Positions 1-8,176 of a DNA stretch of 64,000 bases are shown piece after piece. The DNA is from Mycolicibacillus koreensis (GTDB lineage Bacteria; Actinomycetota; Actinomycetes; Mycobacteriales; Mycobacteriaceae): positions 1 to 64,000 of the forward strand of contig NZ_NCXO01000014.1 of NCBI RefSeq assembly GCF_002104795.1. The letters run 5' to 3'. The notes beneath the pieces are model-generated. The model was not told the DNA's origin and did not search any database. It was given only the letters and a program-made list of their open reading frames with translations. Position 1 is the stretch's first letter. The number at the start of each line of letters is the position of its first letter. The position numbers and the translations under genes were made by a program.

Positions 1-2
1 CC

Positions 3-152
3 CACACCACCCGCGCCACACCCGGCACCAACACCTTCCACCACCCAGAAAAACTGCTCCACGGCAACGACCACGCCACAGACCACGCCGGAGACCACGC
101 GAACGCCCCCGAGAAGAAACCCGGAGACGACCACGAAGACAACCCCGCCTAA
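3..152 (+). CDS. C-terminal end of an unidentified protein (cut by the left edge)
   Basis: A reading frame enters from the left edge and stops at TAA (150-152), leaving 49 visible codons. The residues are rich in His, Asp and Pro and the third codon positions are strongly GC, as in a real mycobacterial gene. The run FHHPEKLL loosely resembles the tails of DUF222/HNH (13E12-repeat) proteins, but no domain is visible, so this is only a guess. A nearly identical copy of the last bases (CCCGCCTAACT) follows directly after the stop. Confidence 0.45.
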   Translation, partial: HTTRATPGTNTFHHPEKLLHGNDHATDHAGDHANAPEKKPGDDHEDNPA

Positions 153-237
153 CTGCCCCGCCTAACTACAGGCCGCCAACACCAACTCACGAACCCGCGC
201 GCCCACGAGACGCGGGGGAGGGGCGAGTGCGGTGGCG

Positions 238-903
238 TCACCGGTGGGCGCTGAAATGCGCCACCGCGCCGGACTGTTCGAGGGTGTCGACGGTGAACCC
301 GGCATCGGCCATCCAGCCCATCAGCTCCCCCAGGGTGCCGCCGGGGCCGAACACCCCGGCGCGGCCGAACACATCGAGCACCCTGTCGTAGCGCCAGCCG
401 GCGCCGCGCACCAAACTGTCGCCCACCAGCCGACCGCCCGGTTTGAGGCAGCGGGCGAGCTCGCGCACGGCGGCGGCCGGGTCGGGCAGACAGTGCAGAC
501 CGTTGAACGACACACACAGGTCGAACTCGGCGTCGGTGAACGGCAGTTTCGTGATGTCCGCGATATGGAATTCCGCACCCGCCACCCCGAGCTGCGCCGC
601 GCGGTGGCGGGCCCGGCTGAGCATGTCCGGGGAGATGTCGGCGCCCACGTAGCGCACCTGCTGGCCGGGGCGCAGCCCACGCAGCGCCACCCCGCCCCCG
701 CAGGGCACGTCGAGGACCGCCGCGCCGTCGGGCACCTCGGCGAGGACCCGGGTCGCCTCGTAGAACCGGCCGGCGTCGGTGCCCCAGACCAGCCGACCGA
801 ACGGCCGGGCGATCCAGGCGTTCTCCACGCCGAAGCTGTAGGCGGCCACATTGGCTCGGTCGAACAGGGTCTGCTGGCCCCATTTGGTGGGCTCGGTGGT
901 CAT
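238..903 (-). CDS. SAM-dependent class I methyltransferase
   Basis: A 221-residue protein. The SAM-binding motif I is LDVPCGGG near residue 55, an acidic motif II follows (YVGADIS), and the post-motif LARCLKPGGRLVGD is typical of UbiE/COQ5-like methyltransferases. The substrate cannot be told. The ATG at 903 is preferred because a TAGGCT -10 box lies exactly 7 nt upstream (911-916), which implies a leaderless message. That box overlaps the stop codon of the upstream regulator (10-nt gap), so the gene may be read both with the regulator and alone. An in-frame extension upstream is possible but would run into the regulator. Confidence 0.85.
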   Translation of the reverse strand: MTTEPTKWGQQTLFDRANVAAYSFGVENAWIARPFGRLVWGTDAGRFYEATRVLAEVPDGAAVLDVPCGGGVALRGLRPGQQVRYVGADISPDMLSRARHRAAQLGVAGAEFHIADITKLPFTDAEFDLCVSFNGLHCLPDPAAAVRELARCLKPGGRLVGDSLVRGAGWRYDRVLDVFGRAGVFGPGGTLGELMGWMADAGFTVDTLEQSGAVAHFSAHR

Positions 904-910
904 GGCCTGG

Positions 911-916
911 AGCCTA
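911..916 (-). promoter_or_regulatory. -10 box of leaderless methyltransferase promoter
   Basis: TAGGCT (TANNNT) lies 7 nt before the ATG at 903 and covers the TAG stop of the upstream regulator gene. The same box-N7-ATG spacing recurs at five other places in this window. Confidence 0.5.
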
Positions 917-1627
917 CTGTGATCTCGTCGCCGGGTCGCGGCGTCGCGACGGCATCCGCAGCCGGCACGCGCCGGGCTCGGCGAACGGCACCAGCTCGGT
1001 GGCAACCGGCGCCTGCAATTGATCGAGCATCCCCACGACGATGCCCTGGTGGACGCGGCAGACGACGTCGGGATTGCGCCGGGCAGCGTCGAGCAGCGGA
1101 CAGCGCCGCAGCGCGATCCCACCTCCGGGGGCATCGGGATCCGGCGGGGACGGGGCGAAGCCCAGCCGGGCCAGGCCGTCGACGACGACATCGCGGGCAT
1201 CGGTGCCGCGGTGGTGCCCGGCGGTCTGGTGGGCCAGATCGCGTCCCCACGCCACCCCGGCCTCCTCGGCGTCGCGCTCCGGGTGGGGGCTGATCCGGGC
1301 GAGCTGATCGGCGAGGACGGTGGCCAGGGTGGCGAAGGCCCGCACCTGGGCGGTGGGGTCGGTGGCCGACGGGCGGTAGTGCGCAGCCGGGCGGCCGCGG
1401 CGACCGTCGGCGACGGTGGTGCGCTCGATCAGGTCCCGTGTGGTCAGGGCCTCGAGGTGGGCGCGCACGGTGTTGGGGTGCAGGGCCAGGGCGGCGGCGG
1501 TGTCGGCCACCGACACCGGCCCGTGGCTGCGGACGTGGTGCAGTACCGCGAGGCGTTGCGCCGACAGCGCCACCTCCGCGGTGCCGGCGGGGGCGGGGGC
1601 CGGTCCGAGCAGCCCACTATTTTCCAC
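914..1627 (-). CDS. ArsR/SufR-type winged-helix regulator with C-terminal cysteine cluster
   Basis: A 237-residue protein. Residues about 20-75 form a winged helix (DTAAALALHPNTVRAHLEAL as helix-turn-helix). The C-terminal half has Cys176, Cys190 and Cys221 in the arrangement CPLLDAARRNPDVVC...PGAC, which matches the ligand region of COG2345/SufR-type regulators that bind an iron-sulfur cluster. I infer an Fe-S or redox/NO sensor. A longer frame exists upstream, but the GTG at 1627 is chosen because it starts just before the HTH region and leaves room for a divergent promoter. The gene is divergent from the hemerythrin-like gene (85-nt spacer) and lies upstream of the methyltransferase. A TTTCC-N2-GGAAA dyad covers its start codon. 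Confidence 0.8.
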   Translation of the reverse strand: MENSGLLGPAPAPAGTAEVALSAQRLAVLHHVRSHGPVSVADTAAALALHPNTVRAHLEALTTRDLIERTTVADGRRGRPAAHYRPSATDPTAQVRAFATLATVLADQLARISPHPERDAEEAGVAWGRDLAHQTAGHHRGTDARDVVVDGLARLGFAPSPPDPDAPGGGIALRRCPLLDAARRNPDVVCRVHQGIVVGMLDQLQAPVATELVPFAEPGACRLRMPSRRRDPATRSQ

Positions 1628-1632
1628 GGAAA
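1621..1632. promoter_or_regulatory. Candidate operator (TTTCC-N2-GGAAA dyad) between regulator and hemerythrin-like gene
   Basis: A 5-bp-arm palindrome sits on the GTG start of the regulator, within the only A/T-rich patch of the divergent spacer (1619-1650). The position fits autoregulation and control of the divergent gene. The arms are short, so this is tentative. Confidence 0.35.
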
Positions 1633-1712
1633 TAACTGTAGTAAATTCAGACGGTGTTCGGCCACATCGGGTGAGATCCCACCCAGAAAACCAGTGGAGA
1701 GGAGGCCGACTG

Positions 1713-2474
1713 ATGTCTGCGAATGAGGTTTTTGTCGCGTCCACCGCAGCCGATTCCGAGGCGGTGGAGGCGGTGCGGACCCACCACGCTGAGCTCGTCG
1801 GCCAGGTGGCCATGCTGACCGACTCCCTGTTGTCGGCGGCGGAGCGCGGCGGGGACATCGAGACCAACCGCACCGCGGTGCTCGGGTTCGCCACCAACGA
1901 GCTGCTGCCGCACGGGGAGGTCGCCGCCGAGCGGCTCTACCCGGCCGCCGCCCGCACCGACCGGGCCCGTCCGCTGATCGAGTCGATGATCGCCCGCCAG
2001 CGGGGCATCGGGGTGCTCGTCGAGCAGATCCGCAACGAACGGTCGCCGCTGCGGATGATCGCCGACGCCCACGCGCTGCGGGTGCTGGTCGAAGCCCAAC
2101 TCGGCGACGAGGCCGACCGGCTGCTGCCGATCGTGGCCGCCGACTCCGAGGTCTCGGTCGCCGAGGTGACCGCCGGGATGACCGAGCTGGTCGGGCACGG
2201 CTCCGACGAGCACGGCGGGCATCAGTGCGCCTGCGCGGAGGACGACTCCGATGTTCCGGTGCTCGACGTGCGCACGATCCCGCACGCCATCCGCCATGCC
2301 ACGGTGTTCGGGGCGTTCGACGCGGTGCCGCCGGGGGCGGCGATGGAACTGATCGCCCACCATGACCCGATTCCGCTGCTGCACCAGCTCGAGCAGCGCT
2401 CCAACGGCGGCCTCGTCGTCAGCTACATCGAACGCGGCCCCGAGGTGTGGCGGTTGATGTTGGGGCGGCGCTGA
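1713..2474 (+). CDS. Hemerythrin-like domain plus DUF2249 protein
   Basis: A 253-residue protein with a strong ribosome site (GGAGAGGAGG) before ATG 1713. Residues 15-145 follow the four-helix hemerythrin/HHE pattern (His24-His25; HGEVAAE at 67-73; LLPIV near 137). A His/Cys-rich linker (162-174, ending CAC) leads to a DUF2249 domain at 183-250 (LDVRTIPHAIRH...FDAVPPG...HHDPIPL). Such proteins are linked to di-iron chemistry and repair of nitrosative or oxidative damage. Two usual metal ligands look replaced: the helix-3 Glu-His pair reads Arg95-Gln96, and the helix-4 His is Gln129. The metal site may therefore be incomplete. Divergence from a Cys-containing regulator supports a redox role. 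Confidence 0.8.
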   Translation: MSANEVFVASTAADSEAVEAVRTHHAELVGQVAMLTDSLLSAAERGGDIETNRTAVLGFATNELLPHGEVAAERLYPAAARTDRARPLIESMIARQRGIGVLVEQIRNERSPLRMIADAHALRVLVEAQLGDEADRLLPIVAADSEVSVAEVTAGMTELVGHGSDEHGGHQCACAEDDSDVPVLDVRTIPHAIRHATVFGAFDAVPPGAAMELIAHHDPIPLLHQLEQRSNGGLVVSYIERGPEVWRLMLGRR

Positions 2475-2514
2475 CACCGTCCCCCGCCGGTGGCGTGGGT
2501 CGGGCCGGGCCCGC

Positions 2515-2661
2515 TCACGTCACCGGGGTGAGGTGCGCCCGGCGCGCCGACAGCCGACCGCGTCCGGTGCGGCGCAACGCCAGCAGCGGACGTCGGGTGC
2601 GTCGGGAAATGCGGCGATGACTGAACTGATGACTGGCGATGTTGAGCTCGACGTTCCACAT
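2515..2661 (-). CDS. Small basic protein, 48 residues
   Basis: The ATG at 2661 is preceded by a good ribosome site (GAAGGAGA, about 7-nt spacing). The protein starts MWNVELNIASHQFS and then becomes strongly basic, with many Arg and no acidic residue after position 5. I do not recognise it. Upstream on the same strand are a TATGAT -10 box (2720-2725) and a CRP-type dyad (2758-2773). The basic tail could bind nucleic acid or membrane, but this is inference. Longer in-frame starts exist upstream but lack a ribosome site. Confidence 0.5.
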   Translation of the reverse strand: MWNVELNIASHQFSHRRISRRTRRPLLALRRTGRGRLSARRAHLTPVT

Positions 2662-2719
2662 CGTCGTGTCTCCTTCGCTTGAGGGGGCTGGTGACTCCTG
2701 CCCACCGCGACTGATGTCC

Positions 2720-2725
2720 ATCATA
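2720..2725 (-). promoter_or_regulatory. -10 box (TATGAT) for the small basic gene
   Basis: Read on the minus strand, TATGAT stands in a short A/T-rich patch about 58 nt before the ATG at 2661. It is close to the best bacterial -10 consensus in this GC-rich window. Confidence 0.4.
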
Positions 2726-2757
2726 TAGTTCTCTTAATTTTGCGATGCACCGGTCGC

Positions 2758-2773
2758 TGTGAGCTGGATCACC
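2758..2773. promoter_or_regulatory. CRP/FNR-type dyad TGTGA-N6-TCAC
   Basis: TGTGAGCTGGATCACC matches the mycobacterial CRP consensus TGTGA-N6-TCACA at all but the last base. Its centre lies about 52 bp upstream of the transcript start predicted for the small basic gene, and about 180 bp before the acyl-CoA dehydrogenase gene on the other side. Confidence 0.55.
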
Positions 2774-2944
2774 GATCGCGAGGGGGCGACCTGGTGATTT
2801 CGCCGCCTTCTCGGCTACCGGCAACGTGGCCAAGCACGCCTCTCCGGCGGCGTTAAGCGGCTACTCTCGACATCAACGGCAGGCCCTGACCTCACCGGAT
2901 TCGGCGGGGTGCCCGGGTGACGGTGTCTTCGGAAAGGTGTCCCG

Positions 2945-4777
2945 ATGAGTCACTACAAGAGCAACGTCCGCGATCTCGAGTTCAACCTGTTCGAGATGTT
3001 GAGCCTGGAGAAAGCCCTCGCCGACAGTGCTTTTGGTGACCTCGACGGGGACACCGTGCGCGAGATGCTCGCCGAGGCGGCGCGACTGGCCGAGGGGCCG
3101 ACCGCCGCGTCCTATGCCGAGACCGATCGTCACCCACCGAGTTTCGACCCGGACACCCACGTGGTGAGCCTGCCCGAGCCGTTCAAGGAGTCGTTTCGGG
3201 CCTGGCAGGGCGGGGAATGGTTCCGGATCGGGCTGTCCGAGGCGGTCGGCGGGGTGCCGGCGCCGGCGATGGTCGCCTGGGCGATCAGCGAGTTCGTCCT
3301 CGGCGCCAACCCGGCGGCGTTCATGTACCTGGCCGGACCGTTGTTCGCCGACATCCTCTACGACCTGGGCAACGAGCAGCAGAAGCACTGGGCGACCCTG
3401 GCGGTGGAACGGGACTGGGGCGCCACCATGGTTCTCACCGAACCGGACGCCGGATCGGACGTGGGGGCCGGGCGCACCAAGGCGATCGAGCAGCCCGACG
3501 GCACCTGGCACATCGACGGCGTGAAACGGTTCATCACCAACGGCGACAGCGACGACTTGTTCGAGAACATCATGCACATGGTGTTGGCCCGCCCCGAGGG
3601 GGCCGGGCCCGGCACCAAGGGGTTGAGCCTGTTTTTGGTCCCGAAGTTCCTGCCCGACCCGAAGACCGGGGAACCCGGCGAGCGCAACGGGGCCTTCGTC
3701 ACCGGCCTGGAACACAAGATGGGGTTGAATGCCTCGGCCACCTGTGAGCTGACCTTCGGCCAGCACGGCACCCCCGCGGTCGGGTACCTGGTCGGTGACA
3801 CCCACCGCGGGATCGCGCAGATGTTCAAGGTCATCGAGTACGCCCGGATGATGGTGGGTACCAAGGCGATCTCCGCGCTGTCCACCGGATATCTCAACGC
3901 ACTCGAGTACGCCAAGACCCGCGTGCAAGGTGCGGACCTGACCCAAATGACCGACAAGACCGCTCCGCGGGTGACGATCATGCATCACCCCGATGTGCGG
4001 CGCGCCCTGATGATGCAGAAGTCCTACGCGGAGGGGCTGCGGGCGCTGTACCTCTACACCGCCGCACACCACGATCCGGCGGTGGCCGAGATCGTCTCCG
4101 GTGCCGATGCCGAGATGGCCGGGCGGGTCAACGATCTGCTGCTGCCGATCGTCAAGGGCGTCGGCTCCGAGCGCGCCTACCAGACGTTGACCGAGTCGCT
4201 GCAGACCTTCGGCGGATCGGGCTACCTGCAGGACTATCCGATCGAGCAATACATCCGCGACGCCAAGATCGACTCCCTCTACGAGGGCACCACCGCCATC
4301 CAGGCGCAGGACTTCTTCTTCCGCAAGATCGCCCGCGACCGCGGTGTGGCCCTGGGCCACCTGGTCGGCCAGATCCGCGGATTCCTCGACGCGGAGGGTG
4401 CCCGCCCCGAACTCGCCGATGGCCGCGTGGTTCTGGGCACCGCGCTCGACGAGGTGCAGGCGATGACCGGGGCATTGACCGGGTATCTGATGGGTGCGCA
4501 GGAAGACACCCGCCAGCTGTACCGGTTGGCGCTGAAATCGGTGCCGTTCCTGCTGGCCTGCGGTGACCTGCTGATCGGATGGCTGCTGCTGTGGCAGGCC
4601 GAGATCGCCCTCGGCGCCCTCGACAGCGGGGCGGCCGGCGACGCCGACTTCTATGCCGGCAAGGTCGCAGTTGCCAATTTCTTCGCCAAGAACGTCCTTC
4701 CGCGGCTCACCGCCGAGCGGGCGACCGCCGAGAACGTCGACCTGGCGGTGATGGACCTCGCCGAGGAAGCCTTCTAA
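2945..4777 (+). CDS. Acyl-CoA dehydrogenase, FadE5-type paralogue
   Basis: A 610-residue flavoprotein of the large mycobacterial FadE5 class, which oxidises acyl-CoA to trans-2-enoyl-CoA. It starts [19 protein letters not shown], has the FAD/substrate loop [16 protein letters not shown] near residue 160-175 and the region [19 protein letters not shown], whose Glu is the expected catalytic base. A ribosome site (GGAAAGGTG) precedes the ATG. It is clearly paralogous to the gene at 41369-43204, which is the positional fadE5; the two share motif blocks along the whole length but differ in the region around residues 10-90. No thiolase or hydratase lies next to this copy. Confidence 0.92.
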   Translation: MSHYKSNVRDLEFNLFEMLSLEKALADSAFGDLDGDTVREMLAEAARLAEGPTAASYAETDRHPPSFDPDTHVVSLPEPFKESFRAWQGGEWFRIGLSEAVGGVPAPAMVAWAISEFVLGANPAAFMYLAGPLFADILYDLGNEQQKHWATLAVERDWGATMVLTEPDAGSDVGAGRTKAIEQPDGTWHIDGVKRFITNGDSDDLFENIMHMVLARPEGAGPGTKGLSLFLVPKFLPDPKTGEPGERNGAFVTGLEHKMGLNASATCELTFGQHGTPAVGYLVGDTHRGIAQMFKVIEYARMMVGTKAISALSTGYLNALEYAKTRVQGADLTQMTDKTAPRVTIMHHPDVRRALMMQKSYAEGLRALYLYTAAHHDPAVAEIVSGADAEMAGRVNDLLLPIVKGVGSERAYQTLTESLQTFGGSGYLQDYPIEQYIRDAKIDSLYEGTTAIQAQDFFFRKIARDRGVALGHLVGQIRGFLDAEGARPELADGRVVLGTALDEVQAMTGALTGYLMGAQEDTRQLYRLALKSVPFLLACGDLLIGWLLLWQAEIALGALDSGAAGDADFYAGKVAVANFFAKNVLPRLTAERATAENVDLAVMDLAEEAF

Positions 4778-4863
4778 CCGGACGCCCGGCACCTGGCCGA
4801 TCTGCACACAACCTTCACATTCTGTGCGGAGAAGGTCCACGACCGCTGCTTAGAGTCGATCCC

Positions 4864-4971
4864 ATGAGACGGATCCTGGTGGTCGACGACGAACCCACCC
4901 CGGACCTGGCGATTGCCGCTCGGCTGCGGCCGGGCCTGGACCTGGTGGCTGTGGTGCGCGCATCCGGGTGA
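4864..4971 (+). pseudogene. Response-regulator remnant (receiver domain with internal deletion)
   Basis: A 35-codon frame begins MRRILVVDDEP, the usual start of an OmpR-type receiver with its acidic pair. It then jumps to a stretch resembling the phospho-Asp and alpha4 region (PDLAIAARLRPGLDLVAVVRASG) and stops. The rest of the receiver, the DNA-binding domain and any histidine kinase are missing. It lies 25 nt before a DUF4173 membrane gene. I read it as a decayed response regulator rather than a functional peptide, although the start codon and frame are intact. Confidence 0.6.
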
Positions 4972-4996
4972 TGATTCCCCAACAGGAAGGCGAACG

Positions 4997-6532
4997 ATGA
5001 CGACGACACCGTCGAGCACGCCCGTCGGCCCCGTGCACGGGCCGCTGCTGCCTCAACCGGGGGAGCCGGGATGGACGCTGTGGCCGCGCCGGATCTGGCC
5101 GGTGAACCCGCTGGCCGGCGCGCCGGCCGCGGTGGTGCTGGCTGCGGTGGTGGCCGGGGTGGCCGGCACGCTGATCTGGCGGATCTCGGTCGCCAGCATC
5201 GGGTACCCGATCGTCGGGGTGTTGGTCTTCGCCGCGGTCTACGGCACGTCCCGGCGCGCTCCCCGTGGTGCCGAGCCCATCGGCATCGCAGTGACGTTGG
5301 CATTGCTCACGGTGCCGGCGGTGCTGGCCGCAGGCTGGGTGAGCGTGGTCTGTGTGATGGCCGCCTGGGTCGTCGGATGGTGCACCTTTGTCGGTGGGTC
5401 CAGTTGGGCCGCGGTGCTGTTGGGGCCGTGGCTGCCGTGGGTCCTGGGCGTCCGGGTGGGCGGCTGGGTGCAGCGCGGGGGTCGCCAGATCGAACTGTCC
5501 GGTGGGCGCACCGACCTACGTCGGGTCGTGATCGTCGCGGGAGCCACCGTCGGGCTCCTGGCGGTGTTCGGCCTGTTGTTCGCCGACGCCGACGTCGCCT
5601 TCGCGCATCTGCTTCGCGGGGTAGCTCCGCGCCTCGATGGTGATGAAATCATCATGCGCAGCGTTGTTTTCGCAATAGTCGCCATGTTCGTGCTGTCCGG
5701 CGCCTATCTGCTTCGGTTTCCGCCCCGACTCGACGCATTACGGGTGCGCCGGGCGTGGTCGGTGGCCCGTTGGGAATGGGCGGTGCCGTTGGCCGCCCTG
5801 GACGTGCTGTTCGCGGCGTTCCTGGCGGTACAGGCCAGTGTGCTCTTCGGGGGCCATCGCCACGTCCTCGAGACCGCCGGATTGACCTACGCCGACTATG
5901 CACGGCAAGGCTTTTGGCAACTGCTGATGGTCTCGGCGCTGACGCTGCTGGTGATCGCAGCCACCCTGACGGTCGCCCAACGCGCCACGGTGGCGGACCG
6001 GCGACTGATCCGACTGCTGATCGGCACCCTGTGCGCCCTGTCGGTGGTGATCGTGATCTCCGCGGCGCACCGGATGTGGCTCTATCAGCAGGCCTACGGG
6101 TTCACCGATCTTCGGTTGATGGTCATCACGGTTGAATTCTGGCTCGGCGCAGTGTTTCTGCTTATTCTCGGCGCCGGGATACCGATGTCGGGGCGGTGGC
6201 TGCCGCGGTCGGTGATGATCGCCGGGGCGCTGGCGCTACTCGGGTTGGCGATGATCAACCCGGACCGTTTCATCGCCGAGCACAACATCAAGCGTTATCA
6301 GCAGAACGGTCGGCTCGACACCGTCTACCTCGGGCAGCTCTCCGCCGACGCGCTGCCCGCTCTCGACGCCCTCGACGCGCCGCTGCGTGACTGCCTGCGC
6401 GGCAAAATCGGCGCGGTCGCCCCGCAACCGTGGTATCAGTACAACATCGCCCGCGCCCGGGCCGCGGCCGAAGCCATCCCCGCCACGGACGCGACGGACT
6501 GCGCGGCGCCCACCGAGCACATCACCCGCTGA
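4997..6532 (+). CDS. DUF4173/DUF4153 polytopic membrane protein
   Basis: A 511-residue protein with a Pro-rich cytoplasmic N-terminus and about 12 hydrophobic segments between residues 40 and 440. The segment LTYADYARQGFWQLLMVSALT near residue 295 is the conserved signature of the DUF4173 family. A hydrophilic C-terminal domain (about 430-511, with NIKRYQQNGRLDTVYLGQLS) follows the last helix. ATG 4997 has a ribosome site (AGGAAGG). Function is unknown. Family members are often found beside two-component systems, which fits the response-regulator remnant 25 nt upstream. Confidence 0.8.
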   Translation: MTTTPSSTPVGPVHGPLLPQPGEPGWTLWPRRIWPVNPLAGAPAAVVLAAVVAGVAGTLIWRISVASIGYPIVGVLVFAAVYGTSRRAPRGAEPIGIAVTLALLTVPAVLAAGWVSVVCVMAAWVVGWCTFVGGSSWAAVLLGPWLPWVLGVRVGGWVQRGGRQIELSGGRTDLRRVVIVAGATVGLLAVFGLLFADADVAFAHLLRGVAPRLDGDEIIMRSVVFAIVAMFVLSGAYLLRFPPRLDALRVRRAWSVARWEWAVPLAALDVLFAAFLAVQASVLFGGHRHVLETAGLTYADYARQGFWQLLMVSALTLLVIAATLTVAQRATVADRRLIRLLIGTLCALSVVIVISAAHRMWLYQQAYGFTDLRLMVITVEFWLGAVFLLILGAGIPMSGRWLPRSVMIAGALALLGLAMINPDRFIAEHNIKRYQQNGRLDTVYLGQLSADALPALDALDAPLRDCLRGKIGAVAPQPWYQYNIARARAAAEAIPATDATDCAAPTEHITR

Positions 6533-6592
6533 TCGGGGTCTGCCCGGTTCGCCGGGGTCCGGTCCGCCGGGGGCCAGTACTCCAGGGTGGTT

Positions 6593-8071
6593 TCAGTCCT
6601 CCAGGGTGTAGCCCATCGGCATCAGCACGCTCTTGTGCTGCGTGAAGTGCTCCACGCCTTCGGGTCCGTTCTCCCGGCCGATCCCGGAGTTCTTGTAGCC
6701 GCCGAACGGCGAACCCGGGTCGAACGCATACCAGTTGATGCCGTAGGTGCCGGTGCGGATCTGCTGGGAGATCTCGATGCCGCGGGGCACGTCGGAGGTC
6801 CACACGCTGCCGGCCAGGCCGTAGTCGGAGTCGTTGGCGATCCGGATCGCCTCGGCCTCGTCCTGGTAGGGGATCACGCAGAGCACCGGACCGAAGATCT
6901 CCTCCTGGGCGATGGTCATCGTGTTGTCCACGTCGGCGAAGACGGTGGGCTGCACGAAATAGCCGGTGTCGAGTCCCTCGGGGCGCTTGCCCCCGCAGAC
7001 CAGTCGCGCCCCCTCGTCGATCCCCTTCTGGATGTAGCCCTCCACGCGGGTGCGCTGCTTCTCGTTGATCAGCGGTCCCACCTGGGCGGCCGGGTCGTCG
7101 GGCAGCCCCACCGGCAGCGCCGCAACGAATGTGGTCACCGCGTCGACGACCTCGTCGTAGCGGGACCGCGGCGCCAGGATCCGGGTTTGGTTGACACACC
7201 CCTGCCCGGCGTTCATCACCCCGGAGAACACCAGCATCGGCACGGCGGTGGCCAGGTCGACGTCTTCGAGGATGATCGCCGCGGACTTGCCGCCCAACTC
7301 CAGGGTGCACGGCTTGAGCAGGTCGGCGGCGCGTCGGCCGACCTCACGGCCGACCGCGGAGGAACCGGTGAACGTGAAGATGTCGACATCGGGGTTGGCG
7401 GTGAGCGCCTGGCCGGTCTCGATGCCGCCGGGCACCACCGACAGCACCCCTTCGGGCAGCCCGGCGTCGGCGAAGACCTCGGCCAGCGCGTTGGCGCTCA
7501 GCGGGGTCTCCGCCGCGGGCTTGAGCACCACGGTGCAGCCGGCCAGCAGCGCCGGGCCGAGCTTGTTGACCGCCAAGAACAGCGGCACGTTCCAGGCGAC
7601 GATCGCCCCGACCACCCCGATCGGCTCCCGGGTCACCAGGGTCTGCCCGTAGGAGCCGGTGCGGGTCTCGCGCCAGGTGACGTCGTCGGCGGCGCCGGCG
7701 AAGTAGGTCAACGACCCCAACGAACCCAGCCACTGCATGGTCTCGACGATGGTGGGGGGCTGACCGGTCTCGTCGGCGAGCAGCTTGGTGAACAGCTCCT
7801 TGCGTTCCTGCATTAACTCGACGGCCTTGCCGATGACCGCGGCCCGCTCGGCCGGCAGGGTCGACGGCCACGGACCGTTGTCGAAGGCGTCGCGGGCGGC
7901 GGCCACCGCGGCGTCGACGTCGGCGGGAGCGGCCAACGGCACCTTGCCGACGTACTGCCCGGTCGCCGGGGAGTGCACCTCGATCACCGCGTCGGTGCTC
8001 GGCGCCGTCCACGTGCCGCCGATGAACAGTGTGTCGTACTCGGTCGCCGTGCTCACCGTGCCATCACCCAT
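6593..8071 (-). CDS. NAD(P)-dependent aldehyde dehydrogenase (Rv0223c-like)
   Basis: A 492-residue aldehyde dehydrogenase. The cofactor region GAIVAWNVPLFLAVNKLGPA, the general base in CTLELGGKSAA and the nucleophile in MNAGQGCVNQTRI are all present, as is the C-terminal EEIFGPV/FGGYKNSGIGRE. It oxidises an aldehyde to an acid; the substrate is not evident. The ATG at 8071 is chosen for the AGGAG ribosome site 8 nt before it. Position and length match M. tuberculosis Rv0223c, and the following methyltransferase and glycosyltransferase are in the same order there. Confidence 0.92.
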   Translation of the reverse strand: MGDGTVSTATEYDTLFIGGTWTAPSTDAVIEVHSPATGQYVGKVPLAAPADVDAAVAAARDAFDNGPWPSTLPAERAAVIGKAVELMQERKELFTKLLADETGQPPTIVETMQWLGSLGSLTYFAGAADDVTWRETRTGSYGQTLVTREPIGVVGAIVAWNVPLFLAVNKLGPALLAGCTVVLKPAAETPLSANALAEVFADAGLPEGVLSVVPGGIETGQALTANPDVDIFTFTGSSAVGREVGRRAADLLKPCTLELGGKSAAIILEDVDLATAVPMLVFSGVMNAGQGCVNQTRILAPRSRYDEVVDAVTTFVAALPVGLPDDPAAQVGPLINEKQRTRVEGYIQKGIDEGARLVCGGKRPEGLDTGYFVQPTVFADVDNTMTIAQEEIFGPVLCVIPYQDEAEAIRIANDSDYGLAGSVWTSDVPRGIEISQQIRTGTYGINWYAFDPGSPFGGYKNSGIGRENGPEGVEHFTQHKSVLMPMGYTLED

Positions 8072-8176
8072 GCCTTACCGCTCCTCATGTCGCTCACCGC
8101 GCTCGGCGGTGACCGGGTCAACGTTGTTGTGGCTGTCACACTACTCAGCCGGACGTCAGATTAGAACCTGTTTCAG

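Noticed and set aside
186..225. Weak hairpin after the first partial gene
   Set aside because: Only about six base pairs (CCCGCG/CGCGGG) with a long loop; too weak to call a terminator.
2873..4840. 655-residue open frame on the minus strand
   Set aside because: It is the antisense shadow of the acyl-CoA dehydrogenase gene; no domain, and such frames are common in DNA with very high GC at third positions.
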